From contig JAEYSJ010000390.1 of the NCBI GenBank assembly GCA_023434855.1, forward strand, positions 1 through 5,032: 5,032 nucleotides of DNA, read 5' to 3'. Positions 1 to 4,049 of the stretch are shown piece by piece. Every line of letters begins with the position of its first letter. Positions within the stretch are counted from its first letter, which is position 1. Source of the stretch: Bacillota bacterium. GTDB lineage: Bacteria; Bacillota_C; Negativicutes; JAEYSJ01. The translations under genes and the position numbers were made by a program. Below the pieces are notes generated by a model. The model worked only from the letters and a program-made list of their open reading frames with translations. It ran no database searches and was not told where the DNA came from.

Positions 1-403
1 TAAATTTTACTCTCCGCTTTGGAAACATGCGATTCATGGACTGCGCCACCTTCCACCAGGGAAGCCCGTCTATGTAATACAGCCGGAACATGGTCCTTAC
101 CTCACTCTTGGGGATAGACTCAATATATTCCTCTGCCTGTGTCATAAGCTCTAGTAACTCCGTCTCTTTGATATCCAGTACTTTCTGGAGTCTTTCAATA
201 GCTGCCTTTTTCCGGTAATGTTCGGGTGTCGGATACCCTGTGATTCTGATGCTTCCATAAGTTCCGTCAGATCTGGTCCCTTTCACGGAATCGGAAACGA
301 TGCCTAGATTTCTTATCTGCTTATCCAACTGCTCCTTACGCCTGCAAATGTCCTTGATTTCCTCTCTCATCTCACAATACTGGACCAGTATTTCTTTGTC
401 CAA
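1..403 (-). CDS. DUF1492-like phage late transcription regulator (sigma-70 region 4-like HTH), 3' end cut by window
   Basis: 134 codons are visible and the reading frame is still open at the window edge; family members are about 150 aa, so perhaps 15-20 residues are missing. Residues 1-35 are charged and helical (coiled-coil-like). A stretch with VKGTRSDGTYGSIRITGYP (about 41-59) is the conserved middle, and LYYIDGLPWWKVAQSMN (about 108-124) looks like the sigma-70 region-4 helix-turn-helix. Such proteins usually sit at the end of the early region of Clostridia prophages, just before terminase genes, and are thought to switch on late transcription by acting with host RNA polymerase; that role is inferred. 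The start is TTG at 403-401: GGGAGGTGA (417-409 region) lies 8 nt upstream and an in-frame TGA just before it rules out a longer form. An out-of-frame ATG sits 5 nt earlier. Family assignment is from memory of the motif pattern. Confidence 0.8.
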   Translation of the reverse strand, partial: MDKEILVQYCEMREEIKDICRRKEQLDKQIRNLGIVSDSVKGTRSDGTYGSIRITGYPTPEHYRKKAAIERLQKVLDIKETELLELMTQAEEYIESIPKSEVRTMFRLYYIDGLPWWKVAQSMNRMFPKRRVKF

Positions 404-418
404 ATCATGTCACCTCCC
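367..418 (-). promoter_or_regulatory. Ribosome binding site with two competing starts (TTG for the regulator, out-of-frame ATG)
   Basis: A strong GGGAGGT (418-412) precedes both an ATG at 408-406 and the TTG at 403-401. The ATG opens a 13-codon ORF (ends TGA 369-367) in another frame; the TTG opens the long conserved frame. Spacing from GGAGG favours TTG (about 8-9 nt) over ATG (4 nt). Either TTG is the natural start, or a one-base loss in the T run at 404-402 has put a former ATG out of frame. Confidence 0.45.
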
Positions 419-490
419 TGCTGTCAAAAGTTTTTATATAATATCATGAATTCTGTTGCATATGTGGAACACACTCTAAATACCATATAT
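404..490 (-). other. Short AT-rich intergenic gap
   Basis: 87 bp between the zinc-ribbon gene and the late regulator gene. It is AT-rich and holds no ORF. A TATTATATAA-like run (around 436-447) might serve as a -10 region, but no convincing -35 hexamer sits at the right distance. No terminator hairpin was seen. Its left end carries the ribosome binding site of the regulator. Confidence 0.4.
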
Positions 491-667
491 TTACATTTTG
501 CTTTTAAATTTGGTTTCTCCTGCCATTATCGTCTGATACAAACTCCCAACTGCAAACAATCTCCCGTGATCCTTACAGTCACAATTTATTTTATCCGTAT
601 CAGCAGGATATCTCTTATCACAGTACGGACATTTCTTGCTATTTGATATGGCTCTCGTCTTTTCCAT
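491..667 (-). CDS. Small zinc-ribbon protein (58 aa), function unknown
   Basis: 58 aa, starting MEKTRAISNSKKCPYCDK. A CPYC pair (Cys13, Cys16) and a CDC pair (Cys29, Cys31) with His34 nearby form a likely four-ligand zinc knuckle; the rest is short and basic. The ATG at 667-665 was chosen because GGAGGT lies 8 nt upstream; an in-frame ATG 24 nt earlier lacks a ribosome binding site. The first 29 bases overlap the end of the upstream 65-aa gene, which points to translational coupling in one operon. Small zinc-ribbon proteins of this kind are frequent near the early/late junction of clostridial phages, where they may bind nucleic acid or partner proteins; no specific function can be assigned. 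Confidence 0.75.
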   Translation of the reverse strand: MEKTRAISNSKKCPYCDKRYPADTDKINCDCKDHGRLFAVGSLYQTIMAGETKFKSKM

Positions 668-836
668 CTTTCTCCACCTCCACCGATACAATTCTCACTC
701 GCTCCTGGGGAACGTCTATGTATTCACCACTGTTAAGCAGGATCCCGATCAGACCGTCATTGCTGCCGATCATGGTCCCGAACTTCCGGACAGGATAAAC
801 CTGGACAGTGACTTTCTGTTTATCTAAAAGCTTCAT
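639..836 (-). CDS. Small phage protein of unknown function (65 aa)
   Basis: 65 aa beginning MKLLDKQKVTVQVYPV. The composition suggests alternating beta strands (VTVQVYPV, IGILLNSGEYIDV, VRIVSVEVE) followed by a charged, hydrophilic tail, so it is probably a small beta-rich domain. The ATG at 836-834 lies one base after the stop of the 62-aa gene, with AGAAGGTG just upstream inside that gene, which is typical of coupled translation. A longer in-frame form starting at 920 would overlap the upstream gene by about 80 bases and has no ribosome binding site, so it was not used. I do not recognise the family. It belongs to the operon that runs to the late regulator. Confidence 0.65.
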   Translation of the reverse strand: MKLLDKQKVTVQVYPVRKFGTMIGSNDGLIGILLNSGEYIDVPQERVRIVSVEVEKDGKDESHIK

Positions 837-837
837 G

Positions 838-1026
838 CTACACCTTCTTCCTTGCAGGAGGCTTCCTGCGCTTTGGATCCTGACACAGGCTTGTATATGT
901 ATAAGCTGGCATCCGCGCACTGAAACTCATAACCGGTGGTGCCTTTATAGCTTCATCCGCCTCAGCCTGTATGCGACTGTTTACGCTGGCTCTGTCTGCT
1001 CTGCAGTCTTTTGATGATTTTCTCAA
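838..1026 (-). CDS. Small basic protein of unknown function (62 aa), TTG start
   Basis: 62 aa, read from a TTG start as MRKSSKDCRADRASVNSR. It is rich in Lys/Arg at both ends (C-terminus DPKRRKPPARKKV), with a short Ala-rich helical stretch (IQAEADEAIKAPP) in the middle; the basic tails suggest nucleic-acid binding, but no domain is recognised. The start is decided by AAAAGGAGGG at 1041-1032, 5 nt before TTG at 1026-1024. An in-frame ATG at 1086 would lie inside the terminator hairpin and lacks a ribosome binding site. The stop is one base before the start of the 65-aa gene. The reading frame is supported mainly by its ribosome binding site and its fit with its neighbours. Confidence 0.6.
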   Translation of the reverse strand: MRKSSKDCRADRASVNSRIQAEADEAIKAPPVMSFSARMPAYTYTSLCQDPKRRKPPARKKV

Positions 1027-1031
1027 TGTAT

Positions 1032-1041
1032 CCCTCCTTTT
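1032..1041 (-). promoter_or_regulatory. Ribosome binding site that fixes the TTG start of the 62-aa gene
   Basis: AAAAGGAGGG is an almost perfect match to the anti-Shine-Dalgarno of Firmicutes and lies 5 nt before the TTG. Only about 3 bases separate it from the U-tract of the terminator, so there is no room for a promoter between the two. Confidence 0.75.
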
Positions 1042-1044
1042 GGG

Positions 1045-1081
1045 CAATAAAAAACCAACTACCGAATATGATAGTTGGTTT
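1045..1081 (-). terminator. Rho-independent terminator after the membrane/coiled-coil gene
   Basis: Read on the minus strand, a perfect 10-bp stem AAACCAACTA / TAGTTGGTTT (1081-1072 and 1061-1052) with a 10-nt loop runs into TTTTTTATT. It begins 6 bases after the stop codon of the 193-aa gene. The stem is only moderately stable (three G-C pairs), so partial read-through is plausible, and the downstream genes appear to need it. Confidence 0.85.
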
Positions 1082-1087
1082 ATCATT

Positions 1088-1669
1088 TTAATATAATTCT
1101 GCTTTTTTAGATAAATATGCTCTTATGTCATTTTTTATCATATCATATTGATCGACTACTCTTTTCATTTCTGTTTTCATATCACAACTTTGAGATCTAG
1201 TAATCACATTATCTAATGCCTCCGAACATGCCCTTAAATACAATTCGATGGAATCATGTATCTTTTCATCTATGAAGAAAGTATTAACATTTAATTTATC
1301 ACGTAAATTATCTATAGCAAATTGAGCATCAAACACTTTCTGTGGTAAAATCTCTTCATTTTTTGCCCAAAGCTTAAAAATAAAAGATAAAAGAATCTCT
1401 TTAACATCATTTATATATGGAGAAAGCTCCTTATATATTGATACTTCTTCATCGAAAAGCAGCTTGTTTTTGTATGAAACCTGCTCATTTAAAGACTTGG
1501 ATTTTTCTATTTCTGATGATAATTCATGTTTTAAAATTTCTATTTCTTTCTCATACTGAGCTGTTTTCCTATTTAAATACCAATCAACAAAAACTTTACA
1601 AATTGCCCCAACTACAACGGAAAACCCTCCAAGTTTTGCAACCAAACTAATAATGCTTTCAAACAGCAT
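1088..1669 (-). CDS. Membrane-anchored coiled-coil protein (193 aa), probable prophage cargo ('moron')
   Basis: 193 aa. Residues about 4-30 (ESIISLVAKLGGFSVVVGAI and on to about WYL) form one hydrophobic membrane segment without a signal-peptidase site. Residues about 32-68 are a heptad-like charged coiled coil (TAQYEKEIEILKHELSSEIE), and the remainder is a helical, acidic/basic domain expected in the cytoplasm. GGAGG lies 7 nt before the ATG. The gene is markedly AT-rich (sampled 60-base stretches give about 22-35% GC, versus about 40-48% in sampled stretches of the neighbouring phage genes). It has its own consensus promoter and terminator, the standard build of a moron gene acquired independently of the phage operon. 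Single-pass coiled-coil proteins expressed from prophages are often involved in superinfection exclusion or defence, but no known family is recognised and this role is inference. Confidence 0.85.
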   Translation of the reverse strand: MLFESIISLVAKLGGFSVVVGAICKVFVDWYLNRKTAQYEKEIEILKHELSSEIEKSKSLNEQVSYKNKLLFDEEVSIYKELSPYINDVKEILLSFIFKLWAKNEEILPQKVFDAQFAIDNLRDKLNVNTFFIDEKIHDSIELYLRACSEALDNVITRSQSCDMKTEMKRVVDQYDMIKNDIRAYLSKKAELY

Positions 1670-1702
1670 CTCATATCCTCCAATTAGCAGATTTATACAA
1701 GC

Positions 1703-1731
1703 ATTATAATATACAAGTTACCAACTATCAA
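1703..1731 (-). promoter_or_regulatory. SigA-type promoter of the 193-aa membrane gene
   Basis: On the minus strand TTGATA (1731-1726) is followed by a 17-bp spacer and a perfect TATAAT (1708-1703). Transcription should start near 1696, giving a leader of about 27 nt with GGAGG at 1681-1677 before the ATG at 1669. It lies in the gap between the methyltransferase stop and this gene, which suggests expression independent of the upstream operon, for example in the lysogenic state. Confidence 0.8.
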
Positions 1732-1772
1732 TATTCAATTATCAAAGAACAGTATTTCTTCAAACTTTCAGT

Positions 1773-3062
1773 TTAGTTGATATTCCAGTCCTCATTTCTG
1801 ACTTGGTACGCATTGCCCAAATGTATCATTTCCGGGTAATTCTCCAGAGAGGTCTGTATGGCATACTTATCTATTTCCGTTGCGTAATACTTTCCAACAT
1901 TCGCCCCCATTTTATCCAAGGCTATGTGTCCGCAGCTCATACCGTCATACATGGACATTACTTCTACTTCGTCCTCCGTGATTCCTGGAATGAAAGAAAG
2001 AACATGCGCTATCACATCTACCGTCCAACCATTTCCAAGCATTTTATAAGCCTGTGTATTGCTGACAGGGAAGATATATGTATCTGGTACAGTCTGCAAT
2101 CTCATACATTCTTTTACAGTCAATTTACGGATTATGTAATATCCATCTGGCAGCTTAATTGGGTATTGCTTTTCCTTAATCGTGATCTGTCCGTTGCTTA
2201 CTTCGTAAATTGGATAGGTTTTTCCGTCCCGAAACTCAATTACAAGGTTATCTTTTTGCACCGTTGTAAGCGTATTTGTTTTTCCCGAATACTGAGGTTC
2301 ATAGTTTTGTTGTACTTTATCATCTTTATAACGTCCTCTTTCAGCTATACACATTGGGACTGCATATAATCCAGTTTTGGCACCCATTCCTCCTGCTCCT
2401 GCGCATATTGGTACTGATTTAGATTCAATGCTATATACTCTTTTTGATTGAACATTTAATAATTCACCATTTCCGTTTGGAAAAGTCCCAATACGAATAG
2501 GTTCTGCTACCATGCTTCTCTGCTTACGTTCTATTGTATTTTCAAGCAACGGTCCTTTGTAATATGATGCCGTCAACACATATGCTTTACCATCATCTGT
2601 AACGCCCACCGGTTCCGCAGCCATGTGTCGAGAATATGAATGTTGACTTGTCGGATCATAAGTGCCGGCAGTTCTATAATAATTTGCATCTAAGGTATAA
2701 CTTTTCTCTTTCCAAGCTATTCCCGTTTCCAAAATATCCTTCAGCAGAATACCTCTATCTTCTGGCTGCGTAACTCCCGGTATATTGGTCCAGTACAATC
2801 TATTACGGTTCTGTGCTGATACCAAAGCAGAGTTAATTAATATCGGCTCAACGCCTAATTCTTTCGTGATCTGCTCCTTAATTGCAGGAGACATTGATTT
2901 ATTGTTTTCATACAGGAAGTAATCAGGTTTATATTTCTTAAGTCCGATTACATAGTTCTCGAACAACTCCCACCCTAATCCCGATGGTTCTGTTTCTCTG
3001 TTCTTGGTCTGTGCTATCGACCAATGAGTACAAGGACTCCCACCAATATATAATTTAATCAT
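1773..3062 (-). CDS. Circularly permuted DNA (cytosine-5) methyltransferase, orphan phage type
   Basis: 429 aa. It should transfer a methyl group from S-adenosylmethionine to C5 of cytosine in DNA. Motif order from the N-terminus: motif IV GGSPC at 7-11 (catalytic Cys11); motif VI as YENN at 51-54 (usually ENV); motif VIII QNRNRLYW at 84-91; a long target-recognition region about 95-305; motif IX RKLTVKECMRLQ at 312-323; motif X SNTQAYKMLGNGWTVDV at 334-350; then the SAM-binding motif I MSMYDGMSCGHIAL at 369-382, motif II YYATEIDKYAI at 392-402 and motif III HLGNAYQV at 414-421. Normal enzymes begin with motif I; here the chain is cut exactly between III and IV and the old ends are joined. 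All motifs are present, so it is probably active. No restriction gene is adjacent, so it is probably an orphan modifier that protects phage DNA or affects regulation. It has no ribosome binding site directly before the ATG; see the structured leader. Confidence 0.9.
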   Translation of the reverse strand: MIKLYIGGSPCTHWSIAQTKNRETEPSGLGWELFENYVIGLKKYKPDYFLYENNKSMSPAIKEQITKELGVEPILINSALVSAQNRNRLYWTNIPGVTQPEDRGILLKDILETGIAWKEKSYTLDANYYRTAGTYDPTSQHSYSRHMAAEPVGVTDDGKAYVLTASYYKGPLLENTIERKQRSMVAEPIRIGTFPNGNGELLNVQSKRVYSIESKSVPICAGAGGMGAKTGLYAVPMCIAERGRYKDDKVQQNYEPQYSGKTNTLTTVQKDNLVIEFRDGKTYPIYEVSNGQITIKEKQYPIKLPDGYYIIRKLTVKECMRLQTVPDTYIFPVSNTQAYKMLGNGWTVDVIAHVLSFIPGITEDEVEVMSMYDGMSCGHIALDKMGANVGKYYATEIDKYAIQTSLENYPEMIHLGNAYQVRNEDWNIN

Positions 3063-3099
3063 TTTGAAAGGAGCCAGGATATCCTGTCACGGTGGCCAC
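3055..3099 (-). CDS. Possible 14-aa leader peptide ahead of the methyltransferase
   Basis: AAAGGAGG (3115-3108) lies 8 nt before a GTG at 3099-3097 that opens a 14-codon ORF (VATVTGYPGSFQND). Its stop TAA (3057-3055) overlaps the methyltransferase start as ATGATTAA, in another frame. The methyltransferase ATG has no Shine-Dalgarno of its own; just before it is GCTCCTTTC, which resembles the anti-Shine-Dalgarno. The layout suggests that ribosomes load at the GTG, stop over the ATG and re-initiate. The ORF is very short and this is inferred from layout only. Confidence 0.35.
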   Translation of the reverse strand: MATVTGYPGSFQND

Positions 3100-3117
3100 C
3101 GCTCCAGCCTCCTTTCA
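3065..3117 (-). promoter_or_regulatory. Nested palindromic leader element before the methyltransferase
   Basis: A perfect 9-bp inverted repeat, TGAAAGGAG / CTCCTTTCA (3117-3109 with 3073-3065), encloses two perfect 12-bp palindromes set 3 nt apart: CGGTGGCCACCG (3101-3090) and CAGGATATCCTG (3086-3075). In RNA this can form a closed three-way structure in which the strong AAAGGAG is base-paired and so hidden, three bases before the methyltransferase ATG. There is no U-run after it, so it is not a terminator. It could act as a translational switch or as DNA binding sites for an autoregulator. Confidence 0.65.
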
Positions 3118-3125
3118 GTTTTTAA

Positions 3126-3287
3126 TTAACTTGTTGCCTTTCCTGGCACACACTCAAAATGTATGTGCAACTCAGTCCGTCTCTTAGTTTTTATGTACAC
3201 ATGATCCCCGTGGATCTCCTTACCGCAGTATGAACAGATATGTGTTTCTACTGGCGGAGGTCCACCGGTCTTCTTTTTAGCTGGCAT
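3126..3287 (-). CDS. Small zinc-finger protein (53 aa)
   Basis: 53 aa, starting MPAKKKTGGPPPVETHICSY. CSYC (Cys18, Cys21) followed by GKEIHGDHVYIK and then HIHFEC (His41, His43, Cys46) gives a CxxC...HxxxxC pattern of the small treble-clef / zinc-ribbon type; the N-terminus is basic (AKKK). The ATG at 3287-3285 overlaps the last 11 bases of the 183-aa gene, with AAAGGG about 10 nt upstream, so translation is probably coupled. The short basic zinc-binding build is typical of phage accessory proteins that bind nucleic acid or other proteins. Lying directly before the methyltransferase, it could be a partner or regulator of it, but there is no direct evidence. It was found by reading the gap between the two larger genes. 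Confidence 0.75.
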   Translation of the reverse strand: MPAKKKTGGPPPVETHICSYCGKEIHGDHVYIKTKRRTELHIHFECVPGKATS

Positions 3288-3828
3288 TCTTTTCACACCC
3301 TTTCACAATACCGTGAACAAGCTCCCTCAGCTGACCAGCATATTCAAGGACCAGATCTACATCCTGTTGAATGAAAGCTGCCTGACTTGCCTTTTTCATA
3401 ATTCCAGATTCCCTGATTGCTGAATTGATCTCCAGATATTTCTGATCAGCCTGGGAACGTTCAATCTGTAAACCACTTAGTGCCACATCCTGAAGAATTC
3501 CTTTTGTCATTGTCCGAATTTTTTCTCTTAACTGATCATAGGATTTTCGGTACTTCGTTGTCAGAAGCTCCAAAGAAACGTTTTCCTTATTCCGTTTCAA
3601 GCGTTCCAAAAGAGACTGGTACTCATTCATATCTACATCTGTCAAATCAAAAATGTTAGCGTTAAACTCTTCTTGGGTTTTGTAAGCCAATTCGCTCATC
3701 GAGGAAGACATCTTTATGAACAGATCCACCTGCTCTTTGCTTTTAAACACAGGATAATGCCCTGGTACCATTCTGATATTGCTTTCCAGTATGCGTTTTT
3801 CCGCATATTTCTTAACTTCTTCTGTCAT
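3277..3828 (-). CDS. Helical phage protein of unknown function (183 aa)
   Basis: 183 aa, starting MTEEVKKYAEKRILESNIRM. It is predicted to be almost wholly alpha-helical and soluble, with amphipathic, charged stretches at about 89-140 (LERLKRNKENVSLELLTTK and following) that could form a coiled coil; there is no membrane segment, signal peptide or metal-binding pattern. AAGGTGAT (3839-3832) before the ATG supports the start. It is the first gene after the iteron-rich region and overlaps the zinc-finger gene at its end, so the two are co-transcribed. Its place next to the putative origin makes a role in replication (accessory or loader) possible, but I recognise no family and this is context only. 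Confidence 0.8.
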   Translation of the reverse strand: MTEEVKKYAEKRILESNIRMVPGHYPVFKSKEQVDLFIKMSSSMSELAYKTQEEFNANIFDLTDVDMNEYQSLLERLKRNKENVSLELLTTKYRKSYDQLREKIRTMTKGILQDVALSGLQIERSQADQKYLEINSAIRESGIMKKASQAAFIQQDVDLVLEYAGQLRELVHGIVKGCEKNAS

Positions 3829-3848
3829 ATCATCACCTTGGTAACCGG

Positions 3849-3878
3849 ATTTCAGGTTACTGTAACCCTTTTTGTCAA
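3849..3878 (-). promoter_or_regulatory. Candidate promoter overlapped by iterons, upstream of the 183-aa gene
   Basis: A perfect TTGACA (3878-3873) is followed after 18 bp by TGAAAT (3854-3849), a 4/6 match to the -10 consensus. The spacer holds the perfect GGTTACAGTAACC palindrome, so a protein bound to the repeats would block polymerase. The predicted leader would be short (about 13 nt) but contains the AAGGTGAT ribosome binding site. Confidence 0.3.
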
Positions 3879-3893
3879 CATCATAGGTTACCG

Positions 3894-3920
3894 CTCAAAC
3901 CCTTATAAAATATAGGTTTT
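3894..3920 (+). repeat. Direct repeat, copy 1 (27 bp)
   Basis: It starts CTCAAACCCTTATA and matches the copy at 4081-4107 in 24 of 27 positions; both copies are followed within a few bases by CGGTAACCC. The two copies are 187 bp apart and sit on opposite sides of the AT-rich core. Confidence 0.85.
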
Positions 3921-3944
3921 CTTACTACGGTAACCCAGTAACCC

Positions 3945-4049
3945 ACTTTTTTTAATTTCCCTACGCGCGAGACATTTTTATAAATGATTGTTAAAATTAA
4001 TACACATATTTCAAAATTATTTTTCTATATATAAGAGTGTGATTTTTTA
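3945..4049. other. AT-rich core between the iteron clusters
   Basis: About 79% AT over 105 bp, without an ORF on either strand. One GC-rich spot, ACGCGCGA (3963-3970), lies at its left side. It would serve as the DNA unwinding element if this is an origin. Confidence 0.55.

Larger units (their letters stand above)
3840..3944. repeat. Left iteron cluster (six GGTTAC/GTAACC)
   Basis: It contains GGTAACC at 3840-3846, the palindrome GGTTACTGTAACC at 3855-3867, GGTTACC at 3886-3892 and the tandem pair GTAACCCAGTAACCC at 3930-3944. Two copies in tandem are offset by 8 bp, and the palindromic copies suit a dimeric binding protein. Confidence 0.85.

Noticed and set aside
399..427. TTGACA at 427-422 as a promoter for the late regulator
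   Set aside because: The -10 would fall at or after the start codon and no TATAAT-like hexamer is there.
837..920. N-terminal extension of the 65-aa gene from an ATG at 920
   Set aside because: It would overlap the upstream gene by about 80 bases; the ATG at 836 fits the one-base operon spacing.
1027..1086. N-terminal extension of the 62-aa gene from an ATG at 1086
   Set aside because: The extension runs through the terminator hairpin and has no ribosome binding site, while a strong one stands before the TTG at 1026.
1803..2369. 188-codon plus-strand ORF inside the methyltransferase gene
   Set aside because: It is antisense to a region with clear methyltransferase motifs, has no family resemblance and no good ribosome binding site, and its composition is that of a shadow frame.
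1773..3062. Methyltransferase as two fused partial genes or a pseudogene
   Set aside because: All conserved motifs occur once in one open frame without internal stops, and the chain ends exactly between motifs III and IV, which fits a true permutation.
3065..3117. Intrinsic terminator between the zinc-finger and methyltransferase genes
   Set aside because: There is no U-run after the hairpin on either strand, and the downstream ATG starts three bases after the stem.
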